64,000 bases of DNA. Source: a virus. The stretch lies in the IMG/VR virus record IMGVR_UViG_3300047472_000309, positions 186,001-250,000 of that record, one strand, 5' to 3'. The notes below the pieces were generated by a model, which ran no database searches, was not told the DNA's origin, and saw only the letters and a program-made list of their open reading frames with translations. Position numbers and translations under genes: made by a program. Positions 48,409 through 56,680 of the stretch are shown one piece after another; position 1 is the first letter of the stretch, and each line of letters starts with the position of its first letter.

Positions 48409-48687
48409 TTAATGCAGGGTGACAGAGGGTACACGTTGTGCACCACAGGATGCCTTTGCATTGTCGAGGATCTGTTCGCCGTATTCGAGGGCCTGGTCCG
48501 CCAGGTCTTTGAGCAAGTTAAGCTCGCCCTTCATCTGTTCGGGGATCGCATCACCCAAGCGATTGAAGTGTTCATGGATTTCTTGAGCCCGTGCCATCGT
48601 GAGCTGCAGACATTCGGTCACTTCGGTGAGGTTCACCGGACCAAAGACGATGTAGTGCTTCAGACGTTCAGCTTGCGTGCGTTGCAT
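48409..48687 (-). CDS. Hypothetical protein (92 aa), early gene
   Basis: No family recognised. Helical with many Leu and Glu (VTECLQLTMARAQEIHEHF, then EQMKGELNLLKDLADQALEY), so coiled-coil or helical bundle. GAGGAG precedes the ATG. It is the first gene after early promoter C (48757). Confidence 0.65.
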   Translation of the reverse strand: MQRTQAERLKHYIVFGPVNLTEVTECLQLTMARAQEIHEHFNRLGDAIPEQMKGELNLLKDLADQALEYGEQILDNAKASCGAQRVPSVTLH

Positions 48688-48756
48688 GGTAACTCCTCAT
48701 TGATCAACTCATGGAAAGAATAAGGAAAGCGATTTAACTTCCCTAATTGCTAGGTT

Positions 48757-48772
48757 TGTTATATAGGGCTGA
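48757..48772 (-). promoter_or_regulatory. phiKZ-type early promoter (copy C)
   Basis: The minus strand reads TCAGCCCTATATAACA, identical to copy A. It lies 70 bases upstream of the small early gene starting at 48687. Confidence 0.75.
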
Positions 48773-48787
48773 AAATTAATTGAATCT

Positions 48788-48795
48788 GCGGCATA
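48788..48795 (-). promoter_or_regulatory. TATGCCGC element, possible late promoter
   Basis: Follows the hairpin at 48796-48819 at the end of the fibre array and precedes early promoter C. Confidence 0.45.
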
Positions 48796-48819
48796 GAGGC
48801 GGAGTGTGAGCTCCGCCTC
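48796..48819 (-). terminator. Terminator at the end of the fibre array
   Basis: A 9-base-pair stem (GAGGCGGAG with CTCCGCCTC), 54 bases after the stop at 48874. Confidence 0.75.
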
Positions 48820-48873
48820 GTATGACCTTTAGGTCTACTCACTCATTTAGTCGGAACAGTTTACAGGATGCTT

Positions 48874-49941
48874 TTAGTCAACCGTGAAGGGTGCCGTAGG
48901 CGGCGTGAAGTTTGCGGTGTAGCGCGCCAGGGCGCTGATGCGCAACTCGTCGAGATAGCCCTGCACCGGCAACGCAGTGTTCGCCGCATAGTTACCGACG
49001 GTCAGCGGGCTCGTGTTATCACCCCAGGTATTCGGACTCGTCTTGGTCATTACGGCGACGCCGTCGAGATACAGCGTGTAGGCGGTGCCGTGTTTGACAA
49101 AGGCGTAATGGTGCCAGTTACTAATGCTGGGGGCGGGCGACATATTGTATTCGCCGAGAGTATCCAAAGACGAATAGATATTGCCGCCGTAAATCTCGAT
49201 AATCGTCGTGCCCTTGTGAATGATCACCCCTTCGGCGTTCGAACTATTCAGATAGAGCCAGAACTCGATAGTGAAATCAGATTTCAAGTGCAGATTAGCG
49301 ACATCAGGTGTTTGAACATAACTGCCACTCACACCCAGCATGGACGAGCCACCAAATTTCGACTGGGCAGTAGACAAGGCTACGGTGCCCGTTCTGGTGA
49401 AGGTGTGCTGACCCGTGGTGTCGGTAAAAGTAGTGGAGCCATTCGCCCCGTCCATGTGCATGAGCAGAACAGTCTGGGGGGTCGCCCAGTTCAGATTCAC
49501 CGTCGCAGTGCCATCTTCGTAAATCAATGACCCGCTCGCCTGGATGGTGGCCGTAGCTGCTCCACCACCTGCTGGATAAGTCGGTGCGCTCACCCAGCTG
49601 ATTTCGCCGCGAATGAAACCATACCAGTCTGCCACCAAAGCGAGTGTGGCAGCCGGGTCGGTGGTACCACTGGGAATAACTACTGCGCCGGTTGGACTGG
49701 CTATTTCTGCCGCCAAGGCGAGACGCTTATACGTGATATCGACACTACCGATAAAGTTCGCATAATTACCCTGCGGGCCGGTGCCGGTCAAGGTCACTTT
49801 AGTATCTGCGCCATTGGCAAAAGAACCTGTTTGTAAATTACTCACCGTGACTTCATTGGGCAGATTAGGCGCCGAGGCATTCGTGGCGTCGATCAAAGCC
49901 AGCAGATTTTCTACCGGGGTTTTGCTAGGATTGATTTTCAT
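48874..49941 (-). CDS. Array gene: module A plus LamG-like lectin domain (355 aa)
   Basis: Residues 1-150 form module A, starting MKINPSKTPVENLLALIDAT and carrying an NLPNEVTVSNLQTG segment, then ITYKRLALA and WYGFIRGEI. This unit recurs in seven other array genes. Residues about 158-355 are a LamG/concanavalin-type domain: TVLLMHMDGANGS, FTIEFWLYLNSSN, NWHHYAFVKHGTAYTLYLDG and GYLDELRISALARYTANF at the end. It is the last gene of the array, likely part of a receptor-binding tail structure. Confidence 0.8.
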   Translation of the reverse strand: MKINPSKTPVENLLALIDATNASAPNLPNEVTVSNLQTGSFANGADTKVTLTGTGPQGNYANFIGSVDITYKRLALAAEIASPTGAVVIPSGTTDPAATLALVADWYGFIRGEISWVSAPTYPAGGGAATATIQASGSLIYEDGTATVNLNWATPQTVLLMHMDGANGSTTFTDTTGQHTFTRTGTVALSTAQSKFGGSSMLGVSGSYVQTPDVANLHLKSDFTIEFWLYLNSSNAEGVIIHKGTTIIEIYGGNIYSSLDTLGEYNMSPAPSISNWHHYAFVKHGTAYTLYLDGVAVMTKTSPNTWGDNTSPLTVGNYAANTALPVQGYLDELRISALARYTANFTPPTAPFTVD

Positions 49942-49944
49942 CTG

Positions 49945-51027
49945 TTAGTCCATCGTGAAAGGAGCCGCGGACGGGGTAAAGTTACTCGTGTAGCGCGCTA
50001 CACGAGAAATGCGCACTTCATCAATGTCGCCATTGAAGTAAAGTTCTGAACCCGCTGCCACCACCACTGCTCCAATCGATGCAGCATACACAGGGGTCGG
50101 CAGTGCATTACTGGCAGTGATTGAGGCTTTGGCAACCCCGTTGATGTAGATGGTCCAGACGTTGCCTGAACGCACTAATGCGACGTGCTGCCAAGTGTTA
50201 GCCACAATGGTGCCTGCGGCCGTGCCCAAGCCATTGATGAAGTACGAACCAGTGGAGGCGCTGTTTGACGCATACAGTGCCAGACCGCCGCCGGATGAAT
50301 ATAATTGCAAACCCCACGAACAGCAAATAATTCCGCGCTGCGCTGCATCGACCACGCTAGGGTTGATCCAGGCTTCGAGGGTGAAGTCACCAGCCTGAAA
50401 ATTCATCAGGCTATTAGAAAACGTCAGGGCGGCTGCACCGTTAAAAGCAGCCGAGCCTGCGCCGAACTTCTTCGCGGCTGTACTGAGTGTGACCGCACTA
50501 TTAGTAAGGGTGGCGCCGCCGTCATCGGTAAAGGGGATGGCATCAGCGTGGACCAGCAGATTAGTGAGCGGTTGGGTCCAGTTGACCGTGACGCTGGTCG
50601 AGCCGTCCTCGTAGACGTAGGAGCCACTTGATTGCAGCGTCACCGAGCCATTACCTGAACTCGCGGGAATCGTCAAACCGGGGGCGGTAATTTCACCCGG
50701 AATGAAGCCGTAATAGTTCTCGATCGCAAGCAGCGCAGCCGCGAGCGACGATGCGCGAGACACGGCAAGCGTACCGGTCGGGCTTGCTGTTTCTGCCGCC
50801 AGCGTCAGGCGCTTATACGTCACATCGACGCTGCCGGTAAAGTTGGCGTAATTACCCTGCGGGCCTGCACCAGTGAGGGTTATCTTCGTATCGGCGCCGT
50901 TCGCATACGTGCCTGACTGAAGGTTACTCACTGTCACCTCATTGGGAAGATTCGGCGCGGAAGGGTTCGAGGCATCAATAAGTGCCAACAGGTTTTGAAG
51001 GGCACTCTTACTCGGATCAATTTTCAT
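49945..51027 (-). CDS. Array gene: module A plus LamG-like domain (360 aa)
   Basis: Close paralogue of the gene at 48874: MKIDPSKSALQNLLALIDAS, NLPNEVTVSNLQSGTY and the same WYGFIPGEI-type end of module A. The LamG part begins NLLVHADAIPFTDDGG and ends DEVRISRVARYTSNFTP. Start placed at ATG 51027 by comparison; a TTG lies 12 bases upstream. A TATGCCGT module precedes it. Confidence 0.8.
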   Translation of the reverse strand: MKIDPSKSALQNLLALIDASNPSAPNLPNEVTVSNLQSGTYANGADTKITLTGAGPQGNYANFTGSVDVTYKRLTLAAETASPTGTLAVSRASSLAAALLAIENYYGFIPGEITAPGLTIPASSGNGSVTLQSSGSYVYEDGSTSVTVNWTQPLTNLLVHADAIPFTDDGGATLTNSAVTLSTAAKKFGAGSAAFNGAAALTFSNSLMNFQAGDFTLEAWINPSVVDAAQRGIICCSWGLQLYSSGGGLALYASNSASTGSYFINGLGTAAGTIVANTWQHVALVRSGNVWTIYINGVAKASITASNALPTPVYAASIGAVVVAAGSELYFNGDIDEVRISRVARYTSNFTPSAAPFTMD

Positions 51028-51076
51028 ACTGGTCGCCAAAATGAGGAGAGGTCATAAAATGCCCGTGTACGAATTG

Positions 51077-51084
51077 ACGGCATA
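51077..51084 (-). promoter_or_regulatory. TATGCCGT element, possible late promoter
   Basis: Follows six T residues after the hairpin at 51089-51109 and lies 50 bases upstream of ATG 51027. Confidence 0.5.
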
Positions 51085-51088
51085 AAAA

Positions 51089-51109
51089 AGCGGAGCCGAA
51101 GCCCCGCTT
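51089..51109 (-). terminator. Rho-independent terminator after the module A-only gene
   Basis: A 9-base stem (AAGCGGAGC with GCCCCGCTT, one wobble) with a TTCG loop and a T-run on the minus strand. Confidence 0.8.
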
Positions 51110-51128
51110 TTCCTCAGCACTGAAATGC

Positions 51129-51671
51129 TTAGCTGGCGGCGTCGAAACCCGAGAGATCCGTCGTCGCAACAGCCGTGGACAGCGCAACCTGCGGCGCTTG
51201 CCAGGTCATGGCGATTGCTTGCAGCGAACCGTCCACGTACAGCAACGAACCCGCATTGGCCACCAGATCGAGCGTGGCCTGATTGCCGCTCTGCGCACCC
51301 GAAAGCGCCACGCCGGGATCGGCCGGATCTTCAAGATGCACTTCCGAGGCCACGAGGCCGAGCTGGGCGGCCAGTGCCGTGACGATGTCAGCGGCTGTGG
51401 TGCCGGTGGTCGCGGTATAGCTATCGACCGGGCTGAGCACCGAGTCGTTCAGACCCCGGCGCGTGTAGTTGACCGAGACCGAACCCGTGTAGCCCTGACC
51501 ACCAACGGCCGTCAGTGCCACTGTGGTATTACGGCCGTCGCCCGTATCGGACTTGACGCTGGGTGCACCTGCAGTCACTTGCGTGTTCGTGATCGTTTGG
51601 CCGGTGTTAGCAGCATTGACGAGCGCGAGCAGGTTGTCCAACGCCGACAACGATGCGTTGATTTTTGCCAT
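51129..51671 (-). CDS. Array gene: module A only (180 aa)
   Basis: Consists of a single module A (KINASLSALDNLLALVNAAN, GYTGSVSVNYTRRGL and AAQLGLVASEVHLEDP) with no lectin domain. It shows that the module is a stand-alone fold. ATG 51671 has AAGGA at good spacing. Possibly a spacer or base protein in the same structure. Confidence 0.75.
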   Translation of the reverse strand: MAKINASLSALDNLLALVNAANTGQTITNTQVTAGAPSVKSDTGDGRNTTVALTAVGGQGYTGSVSVNYTRRGLNDSVLSPVDSYTATTGTTAADIVTALAAQLGLVASEVHLEDPADPGVALSGAQSGNQATLDLVANAGSLLYVDGSLQAIAMTWQAPQVALSTAVATTDLSGFDAAS

Positions 51672-51759
51672 TTCCATTCCTTAAAGGGAGTGTTCTACTG
51701 CGGCTTGCGCACCTCTTTTTTATAAGAGATACACATAAGATTCAAATATTTTTTACTTC

Positions 51760-53307
51760 TTAGTCTATCGTGAATGCCGCAGCAGGCGGGGTGAAGTTTG
51801 CCGAGTAACGAGCAATCTTACTAAGGCGTAGCTCATCGATCCGGCCACTGAACGGCAGGTACGTGCTACCATTCAGGAAGCTACCGATCCACAACGCATA
51901 GTTGTTGCTACCAAACGTCGCGGAGCTCGTAACAGACTGAACCAATACCCCATCAACAAAACACGACCAGGTGTTGCCAGAGCGCACAAACGCAAAGTGC
52001 TGCCACGTTCCAACTTTGGTCTTCGACGAGTCCGGTGTGCCGACGATGACAGTGCCATCGGGACCCAAGATACGAACCAATCCACTAGTGGACTGGATGT
52101 ACTGATACCCGGCCTGCGCCGAAGTACCTTTGGACAGGATCATGCCGTTCTGGGTTATGTTGGTGTGCCATGCCCAGAATTCGATCGTGAGATCGCCCGT
52201 AAAGCTCAGATCCCCTGGATCGGTCACTGCAAGATAACCGGAACCCGACGGGAAATAGCCCGCCCCAAACATGCCGACGCTGCCTGCTGCCGCTGCGCCG
52301 TTGTTCGTCACCGTATGGCTGAGAACTTCCGTGTAGCCGGTATTGCCTGCATTATCGAAATGCATCAACAGCTTCGTACTGGCGGCAGGTCCTTGACCGG
52401 CAGCGTTGGCAAAGCCCGGCAGATTCAAGCTAGTGACCGCCGCGCTCAGCGCCACTGTGTTCATCAGGTAGACGTCGGTACCCGGCTTATACACGTAACT
52501 GTTTGCATCAGCCACCAGGTGAAGCTTGGTGGTGCCTGCAGCAACGGGACCGTCTACCACATCCATCGGATCAAGGGCCAAGCCATACTTCGTGTTGACC
52601 TGCGCGATCAGGGCACGGATCGTCGTGGCCGAGGCGATCGTACCGAGCAACCAGGTGTTATTGGCGCCACCTAGAAACGCGTTCGCAATATCCGTGCGAT
52701 TGTAATACAGCTTGTACGTGCCCGAGTACTGCTGCAGCAACGTCCCGATCGGCGCCACCGTCACGTAGGTGTTACAGTTCAGCTTCGAACTATCTACAAC
52801 GGGCGCGCTCACCGATAACTGCGACTGGGAGATCGTCTGCTTCGCGTCAGCCTGAATCAATGCCCACAAGCCCGTCAAACCACCTGTCTTGACCTGGGCC
52901 AGTTTCTTCTGCATGACGAATGCAGAGATTTGACGCAACTGACCTTTGGTTGACGACTTCTGCATCACAAAAGCTGACACCTGACGCAGCGCGCCACTAC
53001 TGGACAGCTTCGTCCACGTCACAGCAGGCATTGCCCGGAACCGGGCCGTCAGCGCATCCTGCGTCCATTGCAAGGCTGCCACGCGCCGAATTGACACTGC
53101 GGGATAATCTTGCGACCATTGCAGGGCTGTCACCTTACGCAACGTAACTGGGGTGGGTGAGCTGAACCACTGCACCGCCTGCATCTGACGGAAATACGCG
53201 TTGATGTTTTGTGTCGTCCACACGACAGGCGCGGCTTGACGAACCTGGGCACTGCTGCTCGTTCCTTGCCACACCAGTGGAGCGAAGTAGCGAATTGTTG
53301 TCGTCAT
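51760..53307 (-). CDS. Array gene: eight 17-residue repeats, module A, LamG (515 aa)
   Basis: Residues 5-140 are eight tandem 17-residue repeats. Each starts with a hydrophobic residue then Arg, and holds A or P at position 6 and W or M at position 9 (for example IRRVAALQWTQDALTAR). Residues about 145-300 form module A (GLWALIQADAKQTISQSQLS, YKLYYNRTDIANAF). Residues about 310-515 are LamG-like (TKLLMHFDNAGNTG, LTIEFWAWHTNITQNG, DELRLSKIARYSANFTPP). Followed by an AT-rich gap with a possible TATG promoter near 51738. Confidence 0.8.
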   Translation of the reverse strand: MTTTIRYFAPLVWQGTSSSAQVRQAAPVVWTTQNINAYFRQMQAVQWFSSPTPVTLRKVTALQWSQDYPAVSIRRVAALQWTQDALTARFRAMPAVTWTKLSSSGALRQVSAFVMQKSSTKGQLRQISAFVMQKKLAQVKTGGLTGLWALIQADAKQTISQSQLSVSAPVVDSSKLNCNTYVTVAPIGTLLQQYSGTYKLYYNRTDIANAFLGGANNTWLLGTIASATTIRALIAQVNTKYGLALDPMDVVDGPVAAGTTKLHLVADANSYVYKPGTDVYLMNTVALSAAVTSLNLPGFANAAGQGPAASTKLLMHFDNAGNTGYTEVLSHTVTNNGAAAAGSVGMFGAGYFPSGSGYLAVTDPGDLSFTGDLTIEFWAWHTNITQNGMILSKGTSAQAGYQYIQSTSGLVRILGPDGTVIVGTPDSSKTKVGTWQHFAFVRSGNTWSCFVDGVLVQSVTSSATFGSNNYALWIGSFLNGSTYLPFSGRIDELRLSKIARYSANFTPPAAAFTID

Positions 53308-53317
53308 TCACTCCTCC

Positions 53318-54391
53318 TTAGTTAGTGGGCGTCAGTACGAACTGAGTCTGATTAATCTTCGTGCCCGTCCAGCTCGCACCATCCGGTGCTTTTGTCTGCC
53401 AAGGCAACTTCTGGTTTAGTACCAATCCATTGCCATTGGCAAACTGACCAAGCGATGAGACGTTACTGGAAGCGTCCGTAAAGGTCGCTGCAATCTTGGC
53501 TGGACCGGCCGCACTGGGTTGAAATGAGAGCGTCGGTTGAACTGCCAGGACTTTCTGGCCAGTATCATTAACCGTGGCGAGCATCGTCACCGCCAGGGAC
53601 TGGTTATCTACCGGAGACTGCGCATACGGACTGATGACAGGCGGGTTCTGGTTAGCCGTATTGAGTACCGTCACCAGATCGGCTGCGCCGTTGGGTGTCC
53701 ATTCCGAGCCAGAGACGGCCGCCGCGCGCGACGCTTTGGCGCGAATCGGCCCCAGTCGACCCGGCGTCGATGCATCTACATCCAGGAAGTAGAAATCGCG
53801 ATAGCCGCGCGCGTAATTCGCGCTGCCGGTCGACGCACCCCCAAAGGTAATGTAGCCGGTGCTGGCAAATACAGCGGACGTCACTGTACCGGAATTGATC
53901 AGAATGCCGTTGCCGTATACCTGGAACGTCAGCGCGACGCGATCGATAAAGACCTCGATGTAGATCTCACCACCCACTCCCACCATCCCTGCTGCGATCA
54001 GATGTGACTCATCGAGCAGCGAAGTCCAGCTACCGAAGGACGTGTTGCTGGACACGATGACAACGTGGCACGCCCCCACCGTGTTATTCACGATCAACTT
54101 CGTGCGGAAACCAAACCAATACTGCGTTGCCCCACTCCAGTCTTGCACGGCTGCGGTGGGCACGAAAAGCGCCCCACATTGTCCGGACGAATTGGCAGCG
54201 TTCGACAGAAAGCCATCGGCCGTCACGGAGAAGATGTTGCTTGGGGTACTGTTATTAACGTAGGTGAGCGGCTGACCGACGTTGCCAGTGTACTGGTTAT
54301 AGATCGTGTTGCCGTTATAACTCGATCCAGCAGCACTCAGTGTCATCCCCACTGGCGCATTCTCAAAATGCCACAAATCGTGAAGGGCCAT
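53318..54391 (-). CDS. Array gene: module B (357 aa)
   Basis: Full-length module B: MALHDLWHFENAPVGMTLS, a lectin-like half with GYRDFYFLDVDASTPGRLGP, then VLNTANQNPPVISPYAQSPV and a closing domain ending KAPDGASWTGTKINQTQFVL. Four other genes share this order. No LamG part. Probably a tail-structure subunit in the same assembly as the neighbours. Confidence 0.75.
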   Translation of the reverse strand: MALHDLWHFENAPVGMTLSAAGSSYNGNTIYNQYTGNVGQPLTYVNNSTPSNIFSVTADGFLSNAANSSGQCGALFVPTAAVQDWSGATQYWFGFRTKLIVNNTVGACHVVIVSSNTSFGSWTSLLDESHLIAAGMVGVGGEIYIEVFIDRVALTFQVYGNGILINSGTVTSAVFASTGYITFGGASTGSANYARGYRDFYFLDVDASTPGRLGPIRAKASRAAAVSGSEWTPNGAADLVTVLNTANQNPPVISPYAQSPVDNQSLAVTMLATVNDTGQKVLAVQPTLSFQPSAAGPAKIAATFTDASSNVSSLGQFANGNGLVLNQKLPWQTKAPDGASWTGTKINQTQFVLTPTN

Positions 54392-54406
54392 GTTCGTTAC
54401 TCTCTA

Positions 54407-55441
54407 TTACGGGGTGAGGGTCGCGACCATCGCCGCCAGCGACTGAGGCGTGAAGGACGTCCCATCCGGTGCTTTCTCGAGCACAAACGCGTTCTGATTC
54501 CAGTACATTTGTGCGCCGTTCGGATAGGTAATCTGTTTACCATTAACAGACTGGCCATTATACGCAACACTTGCCTGTGGTGCGAAGATGTAGCTTGGCG
54601 TGCGCTGACCCGACACGTCCGCTTTTGCAGCGAGAATACTTTCGCCTGCAATCAGGCCCGCATTCGAGAGCTTGAACTGCAGCGGGTCCATGCTCGCGGG
54701 CTCCGTCACCAGCGGTGCATTTTGCGTCGGCGTCGTTATACCCAGCGCCGTCGACAGATCAGCAAGCGCCGTGCTGCTATCGCTGGAGGTCCAGTTCGGT
54801 GCCGTCACGCTGGCCAAAGCAGCTGGCGTAACATCAATCGGACCAAGACGATTGCACTGTGTGGCGTCTTGCGTGTCGTCTAGGAAATAGACGTCGCGAA
54901 TCTGGAACACGTAGCCCGCTGCGCCGTTATTCCCCCACACCAGGTTACACTTGTTATCCGCCGACACAAACGCATTGAAGTCGAAGAACACCGAGGGCTG
55001 CGCCACACCATCGATCCAGACGACGATCTGCGTATTCGCCCGGTCGATCATGATTTCGACGTACTGGTTGGTATTGAGCGCGAGTTGCGTATTGCTCACC
55101 AACGTTTGTTTGGTGCCCGCTGTATTCGTCAAGAACAACACCGGTGTGGCGGTCGCGATATTATTGATGCTGACCCGAAAACCGATGAAACTGCGCCGGG
55201 TCGTAAAATCACTGAGCGCCTGATACGGATGATTCGCATTGGGCGAATAGGTCCCGTAATTCGTATTCGGATAGGGGTTAGTATCCGTGCGGAAATACAG
55301 CCAGCCACCGCTCGAATAGATTGTCCCATACTGGCTGTAAACACCGGTGATGGTGAAGTCACCGCGCAAGAACTGCATCACCGTCGTATAGGTGGTGTAA
55401 GCAGGCAGATTGTCGAAGCCCCAAAAATCTCGGATAGCCAT
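54407..55441 (-). CDS. Array gene: module B (344 aa)
   Basis: Module B paralogue: MAIRDFWGFDNLPAYTTYTT, IRDVYFLDDTQDATQCNRLG, then TALGITTPTQNAPLVTEP and a KAPDGTSFTPQSLAAMVAT end. No LamG part. The start is preceded by GAG-rich sequence. Confidence 0.75.
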   Translation of the reverse strand: MAIRDFWGFDNLPAYTTYTTVMQFLRGDFTITGVYSQYGTIYSSGGWLYFRTDTNPYPNTNYGTYSPNANHPYQALSDFTTRRSFIGFRVSINNIATATPVLFLTNTAGTKQTLVSNTQLALNTNQYVEIMIDRANTQIVVWIDGVAQPSVFFDFNAFVSADNKCNLVWGNNGAAGYVFQIRDVYFLDDTQDATQCNRLGPIDVTPAALASVTAPNWTSSDSSTALADLSTALGITTPTQNAPLVTEPASMDPLQFKLSNAGLIAGESILAAKADVSGQRTPSYIFAPQASVAYNGQSVNGKQITYPNGAQMYWNQNAFVLEKAPDGTSFTPQSLAAMVATLTP

Positions 55442-55475
55442 CTTTAAACTCTCTTGATGATAACGAACATAAAAA

Positions 55476-55507
55476 CCCCGACACCCTCCCTGAGGAGAGC
55501 GTCAGGG
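55476..55507 (-). terminator. Hairpin between two module B genes
   Basis: A 7-base outer stem with inner pairing, followed on the minus strand by TTTTTATGTTCG, another possible TATG element. The stop at 55522 lies 15 bases upstream. Confidence 0.6.
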
Positions 55508-55521
55508 CTCTCGTGCCGTTA

Positions 55522-56598
55522 CTAGGTGGTCGACACGGGCTGGACGATCAACTGCGTCGCATTAAAGCGCGCATCACTCCACGCATTGCCACTCGGGTCC
55601 GTCGTTTGCGGACCCGATAGATCCCGACCGTAATCCATCGTCGTATCTGTGAAACTATAGGTAGGCAGATTCTTCGTGGCTGACCCGTTATTCAGTTGTG
55701 CCGTAACTTGCGCGGCCGTCGCCACGCTCGCCGCCATCTTGTACTGCACCGCAATCATGCCTGCACCCGCAGGCGCGGTCGACTGATACGTCACCGTGAT
55801 CGGGTCGTTGGTCGGGGCATTGGACTGCGTCGGCGCAGGTGCCGGGGCTGCGCTGTAGCCGGTCTGAAAATCCAGCAAGGCGGACTTACCGTCGCTTGAT
55901 GAGTAGTTCGGGGCGCTCACAGCCGCGTACTGGGCGACGGCCGACTGAATCGGACCCAGCCGCGTATTGGGTAGGGTGGCATCGGCATCGACGAAGTAGA
56001 AGTCCTGCAACGAGAAGTTACAGGCGTTCGTGGTCACTGCGTTCGAGCCAAATACCAGATACGTGAAGCCAGTCGCCAGCGCCGCCTTATCGATGATCTT
56101 CAACCCATCGACCCAGGCCGAGTACTGACTATTGGCGATGTCAAGCATCACTTCCACGTACTGTGTAACGTTCACCGTCCGGCTGAGCTGTGTCTCGTTC
56201 ACCAGTGAGGTCGGCACCGCTGTCGCCGAGGAAGCCGTCCCAAATACCGACGAAGTGCCCGGTGCGGGAATCGCTGAGCTCCAGGTGCGAAAACCAAGGT
56301 AAGCTTTGGTCGCGCCGCTTTGCAGCAAAGGAATATCGGCAAGTGCCACGACCAGTGCCTGAGCCTGCGAAGTGCTATTGCCAAATCCCAATCCACCACC
56401 GCGATAAGTGCCACCCGACGCACCTGCCACCACGCTATTGATCACGCAGTTTGACGCACCAGCGCGCAGAATCAGCGTACCCGGATTACCGGTGAGCTGG
56501 TTATACGCATTGTTCGGTGTGTACGCAGCGATCGCAGTCAGCGGGACGTTGGATGCGTTGGCAATGTGATCGTACGTCCACAAGGCTCGCAAAGTCAT
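55522..56598 (-). CDS. Array gene: module B (358 aa)
   Basis: Module B paralogue: MTLRALWTYDHIANASNVPL, QYVEVMLDIANSQYSAWVDG, LQDFYFVDADATLPNTRLGP, then APNYSSSDGKSALLDFQTGY and a closing domain with LSGPQTTDPSGNAWS. It is the un-inserted reference for the permuted LamG gene at 58442. Confidence 0.8.
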   Translation of the reverse strand: MTLRALWTYDHIANASNVPLTAIAAYTPNNAYNQLTGNPGTLILRAGASNCVINSVVAGASGGTYRGGGLGFGNSTSQAQALVVALADIPLLQSGATKAYLGFRTWSSAIPAPGTSSVFGTASSATAVPTSLVNETQLSRTVNVTQYVEVMLDIANSQYSAWVDGLKIIDKAALATGFTYLVFGSNAVTTNACNFSLQDFYFVDADATLPNTRLGPIQSAVAQYAAVSAPNYSSSDGKSALLDFQTGYSAAPAPAPTQSNAPTNDPITVTYQSTAPAGAGMIAVQYKMAASVATAAQVTAQLNNGSATKNLPTYSFTDTTMDYGRDLSGPQTTDPSGNAWSDARFNATQLIVQPVSTT

Positions 56599-56680
56599 GT
56601 TAATCTCTCTTCAAAGAAACTGGGTCTGGAAGCCATTTAGTAAAAAAATAACTTCCAGAATACACATCATTAGCCGCCTT

